NCBI GenBank assembly: GCA_019009955.1
Contig: CM032232.1
Span: forward strand, 140,581,501 to 140,645,500
Source: Riptortus pedestris
Lineage: Eukaryota; Arthropoda; Insecta; Hemiptera; Alydidae
Direction: 5' to 3'
DNA length: 64,000 bases
Shown here: in pieces, positions 33,075 to 45,018 of the stretch
Position numbering within the stretch: the stretch's first letter is position 1
Layout: every line of letters begins with the position of its first letter
Translations under genes and position numbers: made by a program
The notes under the pieces: model-generated
What the model was told of the DNA's origin: nothing
The model's database searches: none
What the model saw: only the letters and a program-made list of their open reading frames with translations

Positions 33075-33567
33075 AAAAGTTCGATAACGACTAAATTGGG
33101 GCCGCGGAGGGGGAGTTTAGAGGGGGAATTTACAACGTTACGTTGGTATTTGCAAGCACCTCTTCTAGTAAATATCAGTTCAAAACAATATTTGGCATTT
33201 AAGCTTCAAATAATATGGTTCATTATATAACAGACTATAGTTTATGTGACATGAGGAGTTGCGGCCTATTTTAAAAATAATCTTTCCGAAACTAAAATTA
33301 TCCTTTAAACGATAACAGATTGAGTGCCGGTACTTTTCTATTAAAAACGTTAAGATGTAATAACCTAATTATTGATGGAAATATGTCGGATAAGGTCTTT
33401 GATCTAGGGACTAGTGTCTATTGAATTCCATTAGCCATTGTTTGCCCACCAGGGTCCCGGGTCACATCCCATTTCCTTTCTGTCCTTCTCTCACAGATGG
33501 CGTTGTGTGGAAAATATCACACTTCAGAAACTAGTAATGTTTCCCAGAACTATCTTCTTCAACGAAA
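33075..33567. other. No gene recognised
   Basis: A repeat A-like piece lies at about 33080-33250. Then comes a distinct stretch with CCAGGGTCCCGGGTCACATC, faintly like a tRNA B-box arm, which could be another SINE family, but the match is too weak to call. Confidence 0.3.
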
Positions 33568-34484
33568 CAATTATGGCACGCAAGGGCTGCGTAAACTAAG
33601 CAGATTTCATACGTGATGGTATGACACACTGCTGATCTCATCTTACCATATATTCTCTATTTTTAAGAAAAAAAAATCGTGAGGGTTTAGGGAAGGTTAA
33701 AAGCAAAGAATCACGAATATCTTGAGTTACGAAAAAATGTATAGAACAACAATTTTAGAGTATCAATAGTTTAACAAAATTGGTTCTATGAACTTTTTCA
33801 ATCAAACTCATAATAACTGAGATAAAATGAATTTTCGAATACCCTCTTCCTTCACCTATTCCTGGCCCGATTTCAGCCATTAACGAATGTGATCTTTAGC
33901 GTTGAACATCAAGTATGGTATAGATCAAATAATCATTTTCGAGTCAGGAGAATAAAAGTTGTAATTGATAACTTCGCATGTATTGCACATTATAAAGGGC
34001 CGTTGAAAACAATATTTGGTATTTAACTTTGGAATATGGCCTTTCATATATATTGAATTATTATTAACGTGCAATGACTAAAAGTGGGGGTTCACTGAAT
34101 GCTGAAAAGTAAAAAAATTGAAATATCTAGGTTATTATTCGAAATAAAGGAAAAATGTATATAACAACATTTATAGACAATTAAAGAAATTTGCAATAAG
34201 ATTGGTTCTATTTACGATTTGACGTTAAATAATGAAGATATTTTTAATTCTCGAAATTCCTTCCCTTTATTAAACCCCCCTTCCACTTGTTCGATTACAG
34301 CCATTAATGAACTTGATCTTTAACTTTGTCATAAAACGTTTAAATACTGATTTATGTAAAGATTAAAAAAAAATGCGACCGCTAGAGCGCGCGCGTACTC
34401 ACGCACACATGTATAGTATTGAACAGAACTCATTTTTGTAATCTCCAGGGTAGGAAAAGCTGATTTGCCTTAAGGAAAATCAGC
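33568..34484 (-). repeat. Repeat A copy, diverged, both ends present
   Basis: Hairpin end CACGCAAGGGCTGCGTAAAC at the left and palindrome end CTGATTTGCCTTAAGGAAAA-TCAGC at the right. The interior GCGACCGCTAGAGCG block is kept, but (CG)(CA) sequence replaces the TA tract. Confidence 0.7.
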
Positions 34485-34661
34485 AACGGACGATTCCCTA
34501 CAGAGATGTATGTATAAAGACTGTCTTAGTCATTACATCATCGTGGGAATATTAACAGTTTAGGGTTATTGGCGCGTTTCAAATTTGAATATCTTGGTTC
34601 TAGTTGGTTGCTAAACATGTTGACATCAATGTTCTAATTATTGGCAGATAATATGGAACGA

Positions 34662-34740
34662 ACGAAGTACGTCAAGCAGGGGCTGCCTAAACCGAGCAGC
34701 ATTCCCACGTGCTGGAATGACTCGCTGGTGATCTCTCTCA
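34662..34740 (-). repeat. Repeat A hairpin-end fragment
   Basis: TACGTCAAGCAGGGGCTGCC then GAGCAGCATTCCCACGTG. Truncated soon after. Confidence 0.65.
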
Positions 34741-34822
34741 TCTCTCTTTCTAGTCTCTATTTATACTAAAGTAAAAAAAATGTTCTTCTATTTATAAGTA
34801 CAAAACCGATGAGTAGAATTGG

Positions 34823-35065
34823 ACATTTATTAGCATCCACATTGTGGCTAATTGGGAAGGGTTACCTAAATTTCCCCACTCTTTTCTAACTAGGGTGGGA
34901 CTAAGGATTGCCAATATAAGCAATCTACGTGTAAATAAAGGGAGGCTTATGTTTAGTTGCAACTCTGTGTAAAATATGTCCGCGTACCGCCAAACTTGAA
35001 AAGGTTGGTAACCAGCAGATAACCCCAATTAGCCTCGTAGCATGAAATGGGCGGTAATAAAAATA
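34823..35065. repeat. Two SINE fragments in opposite orientation
   Basis: 34833-34921 is a minus body (TGTGGCTAATTGGGAAGGGT...CTAGGGTGGGACTAAGG). 34995-35065 is a plus tail (GGTTGGTAACC...CCCCAATTAGCC). Each is partial. Confidence 0.65.
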
Positions 35066-35168
35066 TTAAATAAAATATGTTTCACACTCACATTATTCCA
35101 CATGTTAAATACATTGTGTTTTGCCAGTTTATTTCGAGTAGATTTTTAGAGTAGTCTTAAAGTGAACA

Positions 35169-35248
35169 ATGCCGCCATACCGCAATTCTCCTGATAACGT
35201 ATCAATTCTGGAACAATTGGCTTGTGAAATGCCCAGATATTTCTTCAG
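35169..35248 (+). CDS. Candidate first coding exon, gene unknown
   Basis: ATG at 35169 opens 26 codons plus two bases, ending at donor TTCAG|GTAATC. The peptide MPPYRNSPDNVSILEQLACE continues MPRYFF and is hydrophilic with a plausible helix. The area has no repeat A or SINE sequence. The exon at 40554-40645 cannot be joined directly in its best frame, so at least one further exon would be needed if both belong to one gene. Confidence 0.35.
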
Positions 35249-35301
35249 GTAATCGAGTTACACCTATTTATAGCAGTTCTGGTAGCACATTTATAACAGA
35301 C

Positions 35302-37543
35302 TAGCTCAGATACCCGGCTTCGCCCGGGAATTCATCTGAGGCTGAATGGTGATGGTATTTTTTAGCAGGCTTTACATTGCACCATATTTTAACATTTACC
35401 AGTCCAAGTGTTTAGGATTGATACCCGTCTTTCCCGTGGATTTGCTAATAATAGAATAATTTGTTCGATAATTTTTCACAGTCTTCCATATTTTTATATT
35501 TCCCGTCTCTTATACATGTAAATATGGTGAATTTTTATTTCAGGCCTCCCTTATAACCCCCCTCCCGTTCGAACCTAAAATTTTTAATATAACTTATAAT
35601 CATGAAAGAATTAATGCTAATTGACATACCAAGTTTTGTTAAGTTCGGTTCAGCCGTTAGTGCCCGCTAAAGTTTTAACGTATAACTCATTTATACTTAG
35701 GTATACGACAAAAGTGTATATAACAAAAGTTACTCCAAATAACAAAATAAACAACTTTTATTATGTTTATATTTGCGGAAAAACTAATAGGAAACGAAAT
35801 ATCGCTATTTTTAATTTCAGGCTTCCCTTATAACCCCCACTCCTGCCCGTCCATAGAAATGTTGGTATGGCTTATTATAATGAAGGCCTCACTGCTAATA
35901 CACATAGCGAGTTTTATTTAGTTCGGTTGAGTCTTTTTTGGCAAATAATATTGTTGACTCCCGCTATAATTTTTAGCGTATAACGCATTTAAACTTTGGT
36001 ATACGACAAAAGTGTATATATCAAAAGTTACTCTAAATAACAAAATAAACAACTTTTGTTATTTGCATATTTGCCGAAAAACCAATAGGAATCGAAATAT
36101 CGCTATTTTTAATTTCTGGCTTCCCTTATAACCCCCACTCCTGTTCGTCTCAGAGGATATTAATATAGCCTAAAGTCTAAGTTTGGTTAGTAGTAATATA
36201 CATACCAAGTTTCATAAAATTCGGTTCAGCCGTTTATGCGTGAAAAGGTAACAAACAAACAAACAAACAAATAAACAAACAAACAAACAAACAGACACCA
36301 AAGAAACAAAATGCAGTTATGGTGTCTATGACATGTGAAACGAAAAGTTATCGTGAAATTTCGTGAAAAAAATCAATGTACAGACAGAGGTTACAATTTT
36401 ATATATATACTAGCTCAGATACCCGGCTTCGCCCGGGAATTCATTTGAGGCTGGATGGTGACATTATTTTTTAGCAGGCTTTACATTGCACAATACTTTG
36501 ACATTTACCCGTCCCAGTGTTTAGGATTGATACCCGTCGTTGCCGTGGATTTGCTAATAATAGAATATTTGTTAGATAAGGCTTCACTGTCTTCGATATT
36601 TTTATATTTCCCGTCTCTTATACATGTAAATATGGTGAATATTTATTTCAGGCCTCACTTAAACCCCCCCTCCCGTTCGAACCTAAAAATTTTAATATAA
36701 CTTATAATCATGGAAGAATTAATGCTAATTGACATACCGAGCTTTGATAAGTTCGGTTCAGCCATTAGTGCCCAATAAAATTGTTGGCTCCCGCTAAAGT
36801 TTTAACGTATAACTCACTTATACTTAGGTATACGACAAAAGTGTATATGACAAACGTTACTCTAAATAACAAAATAAACAACTTTTGTTATGTTCATATT
36901 TGCCAAGAAACCAATACGAAACGAAATATCGCTATTTTTAATTTCTGGCATCCCTCATAACCCCCACTCTTGCCCGTCCCTAGAAATGTTGGTATGGCTT
37001 GTTATAATGAAAGTGTTAGTGCTATTACATATGCCGAGTTTTATTTATTTTGGTTGGATCTTTTGTCCCAAATAAAATTGTTCACTTCCGCTATAGGTTT
37101 TAGCGTATATCTCGTTTATAATTCAGTATACGAAAAAAGTGTATATCACAAAAGTTACTCTAAATAACAAAATAAACAACTTTTGTTATGTTCATATTTG
37201 CCGAAAAACTAATAGGAAACGAAATATCGCTATTTTTAATTTCTGGCTTCCCTTATAACCCCCACTCCTGTTCGTCTCAGAGAATTTTAATATAGCCTAA
37301 AGTCTAAGTTGGGTTAGTAGTAATATACATACCAAGTTTCATAAAATTCGGTTCAGCCGTTTATGCGTGAAAAGGTAACAAACAAACAAACAAACAAACA
37401 AATAAACAAACAAACAAACAAACAGACACCAAAGAAACAAAATGCAGTTATGGCGTCTATGACATGTGAAACGAAAAGTTATCGTGAAATTTCGGGAAAA
37501 AAATCAATGTACAGACAGAGGTTACAATTTTATATATATATAG
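35302..37543 (+). repeat. Tandem pair of RTE-like 3' tails
   Basis: Units 35302-36410 and 36411-37543 both begin TAGCTCAGATACCCGGCTTC and end ...GAGGTTACAATTTTATATAT. Near their ends both have ATACCAAGTTTCATAAAATT, CGGTTCAGCCGTTTATGCGT, an (AAAC)n run (36251-36292, 37379-37424) and ATGACATGTGAAACGAAAAG. The CGGTTCAGCCGTTT...ACAAACA tail is the form seen at RTE-type LINE 3' ends. Within each unit a block of about 300 bp (around AACAAAATAAACAACTTTT) occurs twice. No RT coding is present. Confidence 0.8.
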
Positions 37544-37589
37544 ATAAGGGGGCGTAAAGTATAAAACATTTTATCGATTCGATAAATTT

Positions 37590-38349
37590 TATATAACAAA
37601 TCGTGTCGAAAATTTAATTATAGTTTCATGTAAAAATAAATAAATAAATATCAAGTTCGTTAATGGCTGAAATGAGACCAGGGGAATGGGGGTTTAGATG
37701 GGGGGATTTTCGAAAATTCGAAATATCTCCGTTACTATAGGTCGGATTGGAAACTTGTATAGAACAAATCTTATTGTAAATTTAATTTACTATAAATATT
37801 GTTATATACATTAATTCACTATCTTGAATATTAACCGAGATATTGGCATTTTTCAGTTTTCAGCCTTCAGCAAACCACCACTTCTACTCATGTTACATAA
37901 ACAATACTCGGTTATGTAATAAACCACATCATTCGAAGCTTAAATACCAAATATTGTTTTCAAGAGACATTTATTAGACGAGATACACGCAAATATGTTC
38001 TGGTGACCCCCCCCCCTTCTTAAGTTTTTGGGCTACTTAAATTTGATTGTTTGAGATAAAAATTATTCTTATTCATTATAAATTAAAGTACTAGATATAG
38101 TAAAACCTTTCCAATCAAATTAATACGTTATATTCAGATATATTGCAGTAATTGTTTTTCTTTCCGGTAAGAAGTTGGCAGAACTGTTTGTTTGCGTTTC
38201 AGATGCTTTCCGTCGGGAGGTTTCTTATTATCATTTGTACTTATTCTCTTAATATTCACGGTGGTGTTGTGATATCGGTATGTAGATTTGTCCATTCTTA
38301 AACTTCACGCAAGAAATTTGCTTAGTTTACGCAGCCCCTGCGTGACGGA
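37590..38349 (+). repeat. Repeat A copy, plus, palindrome end missing
   Basis: From AATATCAAGTTCGTTAATGG through AATATTAACCGAGATATTGG, a C11 run and TTTCCGGTAAGAAGTTGGCA to the intact hairpin end ACGCAGCCCCTGCGTGACGG at 38349. Confidence 0.8.
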
Positions 38350-38825
38350 CTTTGATCTTCTTCATAGTAAATTTATAACTGACCTCTCAATCAAAGCGCC
38401 AAATAAAATCTCATTTAGAGTATATGACGTCAAAACTGGCTTACTGATGTAATATATGACGTAACAGACAGTATAGGATGAGAGAATGGAAATAGCAAAA
38501 CCTGCCTGCTTAATTTATTTTATAAGGAAGGATCTAATAATGAAATGAATTACTCTCACAAAGTATCCTATTACACACAATGTCGTAACTAATGACAGTT
38601 GTAGGCCACGTGGTTCTCATCATTATTCTTCAGTTCTCAAGACATTACTTACGTCTTTTACGTAGATTTAACATTGTTACTACTTCCTACCACTCTCTCT
38701 AGCAGCTATTATATTACTGATATTTTTATTTGCAGAGGAAACCTCTAAAAAGCTGTATATGGCAAAACGTAATTTTACCCCACTTAAAGTAACAACTCTA
38801 CTTTTTGTTTCCGAAGGTCAAAAAG
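38350..38825. other. Apparently single-copy, nothing recognised
   Basis: No supported exon or repeat. Confidence 0.35.
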
Positions 38826-39345
38826 TCCTTCACACAGGGGCTGTGTTAACTAAGCAGATTTTCCATGTGCTAATCTGCGACTAATGATGAGTAGAGTTGG
38901 TGGTTTGCTAACTGCTGAAAATTATAAAGTACGAATATTTAAGCTACAAAAACATTTTTGGAGGGACAACTGTTGAGCGTCAATAGTTTACAAGTTTCAT
39001 TCTATAACATGTTTTGATATGACTTATAATAACGGAGATAATTTGAATTTTCCAAATCCCCCCCCCCCTCTGTTCCTGGTACGATTTAATCTAATAACAA
39101 GCATGAACTTTAGTGATCAATTAAACGGTTAAATATTGATCATTGTATGGACCAAATAAACATTTTCGAGTCAAGAAATAAAATCTTAATAGATGGTCTC
39201 ATCACACAATCTATTTCCATGAATCTTACATATTAAAGGTCATGGAAACCAATATTTTGTATTAAATCTTTGAATAAGACGTTTAATGAAATATTGACTT
39301 ACTGTTAACTCCCGATGACGAGAAGTGGAGGTTTACTAAAGGCTG
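38826..39345 (-). repeat. Repeat A copy, minus, partial
   Basis: Hairpin end TCCTTCACACAGGGGCTGTG, CACAGG/CTGTG still able to pair. Interior diverged; the palindrome end is absent. Confidence 0.7.
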
Positions 39346-39360
39346 GAAATAAAAAAAAAG

Positions 39361-39824
39361 TCTGTCACGCAGGGGCTGCGTTAACTAAGCAGATTTCCCA
39401 CGTGTGTCACGTATTTGCATTTACCTCAAAACGTAAAAAGTTCAATGAGAACAATATTTGGTATTTAGGCTTCAAATAATGTGCTTGATAATATAACACG
39501 TTACTGTCAATATGACACGAGAAGGAGTGGGGGTTTACTCAAGCCCGATAACTAAAAAATGCAAATATCTCGGTTAATAATCAAGATAGAGCACAAACGT
39601 ACATAACAAATTTTATCGAGTATTACATTATCAATAAGATTGGTTCTTTACAATTTTTCGATCCGACGTAAAGTGACGGAGATATTTCGAAATCCCCCCC
39701 TCTAAACCTCAACCCCTCTCACTAGTCCGATTTCAGCCATTAACCAACTTGGTCTTTCTTTTTACATAAAACGATTAAATACCGAGTTTGGTAACTATTA
39801 AAGAAATATTGCGACCGCTAAAGC

Positions 39825-39865
<41 letters not shown>

Positions 39866-39924
39866 TTGAACGTTTCGAAAATCTCGTCATGAGTACGTAC
39901 TCAGAACCTTGGGGGAAATCTGCT
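39361..39924 (-). repeat. Repeat A copy, minus (564 bp)
   Basis: Starts TCTGTCACGCAGGGGCTGCG and ends GGGGGAAATC-TGCT, with the palindrome shortened. The TA tract is at 39829-39862. It is followed by a run of A (one C) and then directly by another hairpin end at 39958. Confidence 0.8.
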
Positions 39925-39957
39925 AAAAAAAAAAAAAACAAAAAAAAAAAAAAAAAA

Positions 39958-40443
39958 GCTGCATAAACTGAGCAGATTTCCCACCTGCTGGTATAATAAA
40001 CTAGTGATATCTTCTCGCCATACATTTTCTATTTTCAAATAAAAATCGGATGAGTACAAGGGGGGGGGGTTACTGAAGGCTGAAAACAAGAAAGTATTTG
40101 CATGTACTTGTGTTCAACGAGAATATTGGTTGGTATTTATGCTTCGAATAATGTGTTTCAATTCAAAATATCTTCATTATTACGAGTCCGTTGGAAAATT
40201 CTATAGAGGTAATCCTGTTAAACTATTGATGATCTACAATTATTATTCCACTCACTTTTTCGTAACTCATATATTAAGAGAGTTATTCATATTATCTTGT
40301 TTTCAGCCTTCAGTAAACCCACACTTGTAATCATCTGATTTTTTTTTCATAGAAATAGGGAATATATGGTGAGATGAGGTTAGCAGTGGGTCATACCAGC
40401 ACTAGGGAAATCCGCTTAGTTTACGCAGCTCTTGTGTGACCAA
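39958..40443. repeat. Inverted pair of repeat A ends
   Basis: 39958-40140 is a minus hairpin-side fragment (GCTGCATAAACTGAGCAGAT). 40160-40443 is a plus fragment ending GGGAAATCCGCTTAGTTTAC...CTTGTGTGACC. They lie with hairpin ends outward. Confidence 0.7.
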
Positions 40444-40553
40444 CGTTTTGGCTTTCAGTAACTCTCCCCTCCTGCTCATTCCAATTTAGCAATAAACATG
40501 CTATATAAGTTGCCTAATTTCTGACAAGGAATTCTATATTTTTTTCCTTACAG

Positions 40554-40645
40554 GAGTACAATATTTTTCCTAATGGCAATAAAGATTTGCAGAGAACTGT
40601 CAGGTTTGACCATTTTGCCATTTCAGAAAGAATGCTATTGATAGG
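40554..40645 (+). CDS. Candidate internal coding exon, gene unknown
   Basis: Bounded by TTTCCTTACAG| and |GTATGT, both good splice sites. The phase-0 reading gives EYNIFPNGNKDLQRTVRFDH and then FAISERMLLIG, a hydrophilic peptide of protein-like composition. It ends in phase 2. If joined straight to the exon at 35169-35248, it would be read in another frame and stop at its end. No family is recognised. Confidence 0.4.
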
Positions 40646-40721
40646 GTATGTATTTCAAAAAATTTTTTATTCAGTTTCATACTCTAAGCTTGCTTTAACT
40701 TAAATGCTTTACCTAATTTTG

Positions 40722-40870
40722 CTGCACTTTTTGCTACTATGGCTAATGGGGACGGGTTATCTACAGGTTACCACCCTTTTCTAGCCAGGGTGGGACTAAG
40801 GAATCCATTTCATGAATCCGTCACTAAATAAAGTCCTATTGCTCAGGCGGGAATCGAAATCTCCACTCAT
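40722..40870 (-). repeat. SINE copy, head partly kept
   Basis: GCACTTTTTGCTACTATGGC through CAGGCGGGAATCGAAATCTCC. The B-box region survives; the 5' half of the head is missing. Confidence 0.82.
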
Positions 40871-41126
40871 GGGTCTGTCAGTACTTAAATAAAGAAGTTT
40901 GGTCTGTAATGACACCAAAATACTGCAGGGAATTGGTCATGCCTATCACTTGACCTCACTCCAGTGGGAAGCTTTGCCCTCGATGGATTTAATGATTTAA
41001 TTTTTTTATAATAATTACTAATAATGCAATTGTTGAGTTCGATTACTACATTTAACCATATAAGAAAGCAGATTAATTTCTTGTTTAACCATGGAAATAC
41101 GAGGTACTCATTCAATAAAAGTGGAA

Positions 41127-41500
41127 GCTACTTAGTAAGGTCCAAAAGTTTCCGGCCTGGGATAGAAGGAAAGGTGAAAGAAAAAAACTGGTTTTACTGT
41201 TTTTCTATATATTCTCCTCTAAGTTCAATACACTTATTACAACGCTTTGGCAACATTTCTATACCATGGAAAAAATAATTTTCTAATTTGTTAAAAAAAT
41301 GTTCTTCCACTGCTGCTTGGAGCTCTTCGTCGGTGTTAAATCGCCTTCCACGAAGGTCAGATTTTAATTTTGAGAAAAGGTAGAAATCACTAGGGGCCAA
41401 GTCTGGGGTGTAGGGTGGGTGAGAGATTTCTTGGAATCCACAGTCCTTCACAGCGACCTTGTCTAAAAATCCCATTAACACTTTATTGTTGGTACTTACT
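41127..41500 (-). mobile_element. mariner-type transposase C-terminal fragment
   Basis: Minus-strand frame 41194-41481 contains ISHPPYTPDLAPSDFYLFSK, the third catalytic Asp region of mariner DD34D transposases, then LKSDLRGRRFNTDEELQAAV and a C-terminal IEMLPKRCNKCIELRGEYIE. The N-terminal two thirds and the first two catalytic acids are missing. GGTCCAAAAGTTTCCGGCC at 41139-41157 may be the surviving terminal repeat; the partner end is absent. Confidence 0.85.
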
Positions 41501-41859
41501 CCTATCTAGCAAAACTAATTGTTGAATATGTTTTTCTATCATTACAATTATGGTTTGTTTTATTTTTTTTTATATATTGAATATACTTCATGAATTAATA
41601 ATTCTAATTTTCCTTACCTAACTTCTCATTGGCTCATGCAAGAGTGCCCAATGCTGGGTGTAGATTCTTAGATTGTATAAGTTGTAGCAAACCTACATTG
41701 GGCAATATCTATCATAGTCAGCTTGTAGGAGTAACCAAGGGATGGCTCTAGATGACTTTTTTTGCATCAAATTTAACCCTCTCTTCAGTGTCAAGAACTT
41801 CTGTGGTAGTTTGGCAGGCTGTGGGCTGTTGAACCAAAGATTTTCTTTTTTGTACGCAG

Positions 41860-41976
41860 AATAATTTGTTAAATGAAAAACAACAAATTGATGGGGTCTA
41901 TAGTTCGTTGAATATAAATGAATCCAATAAAGAGGTAGACCCTAATAGTCGAAAAGCGATATTTATTTTATCCTAG
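41860..41976 (+). CDS. Candidate terminal coding exon, gene unknown
   Basis: Acceptor TTTTTGTACGCAG| followed by 38 open codons and TAG at 41974-41976. The phase-0 peptide starts NNLLNEKQQIDGVYSSLNIN, Asn/Glu-rich. An alternative donor AAAGAG|GTAGAC lies inside. It may belong with 40554-40645, but the phases (2 then 0) do not match directly. Confidence 0.3.
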   Translation, partial: NNLLNEKQQIDGVYSSLNINESNKEVDPNSRKAIFILS

Positions 41977-43960
41977 TAACCCTAAGAAACGTTGAATTAG
42001 TGGATTTGTATCATAAATCTGAAATCATCTGATGTGATGGGCCCAAACAGAGGTGGCTAAATGCGCAGAGAGAGGAGCACTCAATCGCTAAATATGATAT
42101 GCAAAGATGGCAACACAGGCCCAGGTCGTTCAATATCAGTAGCACTTTAAGTTAATTAAATTTTAAAAAATATCAAATTTGTAAAAAATCAGTTTCAATT
42201 GTAAATTTAATCAAAATTAGTCTTTGTTACATAATATTTATCAGGGTTATTTATTTCCCCCCAGAAATCTAAATCTAATATTCTGATGGTTTCATTTTTA
42301 GAATATGCCAAGTTACAATAATTTAAACAAAACAATGCTGAATTTGTACAACATGTATGAGCAGTAATTGTGGTGAGACAAACACAATCAGCTATAGCTG
42401 GGGTCACACCCACTGACTCGAGTTAGCTTTTTGATGGAAAGGGATAGATAATGCATTGTAATAATTAATACTATCAATAATTATTATTATTTACCTTGTC
42501 CATATTGTTTTAAATAATGAAGTGAGATCGAGTAAGAAGTGTTTTTCTTTTAATTACTTATTTTTTTATGATTCACGTTCTTCTGCAAGACCCAAGAAGA
42601 GTATAGAACTTTCCATAGTTAACAGAAAGCTATAGATGCAATACCCATAAACACTGAGATTTAGAGTAGTTTTTCTCATATACACTTTTAACGCAAAACA
42701 AAAGTAATGATGATATGCACTTTAAGCTACAGCCAAACGTTAAATGCTGAGTAATGTTAAAACTAATATAAAGTATGTGTTCATTAAACCTTACACAACA
42801 CATACAAGTGTGATAATACTTACACAACATTTATTGTTTACTCTTTAGTGATGTGTTATCCAGAGAAATGTAAATTTTTTTAACTTTAATAAATCATTTT
42901 AACAAAACAATGTTAAAGGGGATTGAAAGTCATGGGGATGGTGAACCCAGTTATGTCCGATATTTATTAACATAGCTCCTTTAATATGTTACATATAAAA
43001 GAGCATTTGTATGCACAACTATGAATACAACGTTTCTTCTACAGACATGCTCTAGAATATTTTTAATAATGTTTATTGTATATATAAAATATAGTTAATG
43101 TGCTTTGGACCACTTTTGAGAATAAAAATTGTTAACATTACACAGTTTACAATAAAAAAATGCTACATGAATATATTTATGATCCATAATGATTTGAACA
43201 ATGAATTACGATTGAATAGTAACCATTTAATGCTTTAACTTGACAGACCCAGCTATAGTACAATTATTGTCGATGCTCCCAAAAAGCTGTAAAATTTAAT
43301 AAAAGTAAATTGATAGGGATTATTATAGCTTTTCAATGAATAAAATTCATATTCGTTATATGATTAATATTTTTCATGGTATTAACAGTACATAAATATT
43401 GATCTGGATGTCATTAATTTTTTTATTCTTCAAGAGTAAAGTTCGCTTTAGTTATTAGATATTCAGGTATAAACCCTGAATACTGAGACGAGGAAACTTA
43501 AAAATATTGTACATAGTAAAGCCTTGCCAAAGAAAAAATACCAGCAGCCTCCAAGAGATTTCTCTAATGATGCCAAGTACCTTAGCTAGTTTTTCTATAA
43601 ATCACTATAATTATATACATTTTTTCTCTGTCTTGAATATTAACCGAGATATTCTCATTTTTTAGATTGCAAGTTTTTATTTTGTCATTCTTGTTTCCGT
43701 TTAGTAAAACTTTTTTTTTTCAGCTTTATGAAGATCTGTGAAATCAATGATTGAGTAATGAGGAAATTGAAATCATATTAAACTCCTAAATACCATCAAC
43801 ATGAATATTTTCACAGTGCGGATCTCACAGAAAGACAATAAACTTTTGAAAATCATATAAATTAAATGTTATTGTCATTTATTGTATTTAGCACTCATTT
43901 TGTTACTAAGTCCAATCAGGATAGGTGGCCTACAGAATACCTCATTTTTTTTTCTTTTAG
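41977..43960. other. Intergenic or intronic, no repeat family recognised
   Basis: Long AT-rich stretch with no supported exon. Short frames at 42207-42413 and 42630-42830 lack splice context and family features. A small repeat A piece with ATATTAACCGAGATATTCTC lies near 43637, and a weak SINE-like fragment sits at about 43905-43960. Confidence 0.4.
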
Positions 43961-43968
43961 CCAGGTGG

Positions 43969-44160
43969 GATTATTATTGTTAACTACCACTTTTTTCTAC
44001 TACGGCTAATCGGGAAGGGTTATCTTCAGGTTACCACCCTTTTCTAACCTGGATGTGACTAAGGATTTTTTTTAGCGAGTCACTAAATAAATTCAGATTT
44101 CCAAGGTGGGGACCAACCCCACTAGGCTTACCAAGTCTATTAAGACCAACACCTTAACTT
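43969..44160 (-). repeat. tRNA-derived SINE
   Basis: AACTACCACTTTTTTCTACT tail at the left, TTACCACCCTTTTCTAACCT body, and a degraded head (ACCAACACCTTAACTTG) at the right. Confidence 0.78.
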
Positions 44161-44518
44161 GTTAAAAAAAGGATAAAATACAAAATTGCAAGCACCTCTG
44201 TTGTTAATCATCTTTAAAAAAACATTTTCACATAATCGATTGTGATAATCAAGTCATTTCTGACTACAATTGCTTTTCACCAACCTAAATATTAATAGAT
44301 TTATTAGTGTTTTTAAATTTTTTGATGCCAGTGAACTGTTGCCCTTCCCAAGAAATTTTTATCATAATTTAATATATCAAAAGAATAACATTTTTATCAA
44401 ATATTTGGCAAATGTCTTGACTGCTTTATTAATAACTGTTTTTATTCTCAGCAATATTTTGTCTGCATTTTAAATTTTAAAATAAACAGACATGTCTGTC
44501 TATGGTAATTTTATTGTA

Positions 44519-44960
44519 GGGTCATTCCACATCAAATCAACCACAAAAAAATAATTTTGACACCCAACCTTTCAGATTTTGATGAATCTTATTTTAGGTG
44601 TTCTATTTATTAATATGAGAAACCATACCAATTTTTTTTTATATATGTCTTCAACGGTTCAGATTTTATGGTCTCTTAAAGTTTTAAGATTTTTTGTTTT
44701 TTATCGATAGGGAACAGTAAAATTAATTTGTTTTGAATTCAAGAATAAATTAAAACTTTCTTATTTACAAACCAATTTTGATGAAATTTTTGAAGGTATT
44801 CATAAATATCTTTAAAAACAATAAAAAAATATACAAAGGTACCAATTAAGTATTTGTGGCCAGAAAAAAATTACTAAGTGTCTGATAAAAACATGAAAAT
44901 CTCAAACTTTAAGAGGTCTTAAAATCCGAACCGTTAAAGATAGATAAAAAAAAATGTGTG
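44519..44960. repeat. GGTCATTCCA repeat with inverted inner arms
   Basis: Begins GGGTCATTCCACATCAAATC. Inner arms AACGGTTCAGATTTTATGG (about 44652) and its inverted counterpart TCTTAAAATCCGAACCGTTA (about 44918-44937) face each other. A second, shorter copy lies in RpS15 intron 3 (52361-52480). Confidence 0.7.
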
Positions 44961-45018
44961 TTTTTATTTTTTGTCTTCTACATCTCACTACAGTTAGACA
45001 TCAGTTAAAACAATTTTT

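Noticed and set aside
33567..33700. ATGGCG start after an acceptor-like tract near 33500
   Set aside because: The frame runs straight into the repeat A hairpin end.
35302..37543. Regularly spaced repeats as a CRISPR-like array
   Set aside because: Only a few long unequal blocks, in a eukaryotic genome; they are LINE-tail duplications.
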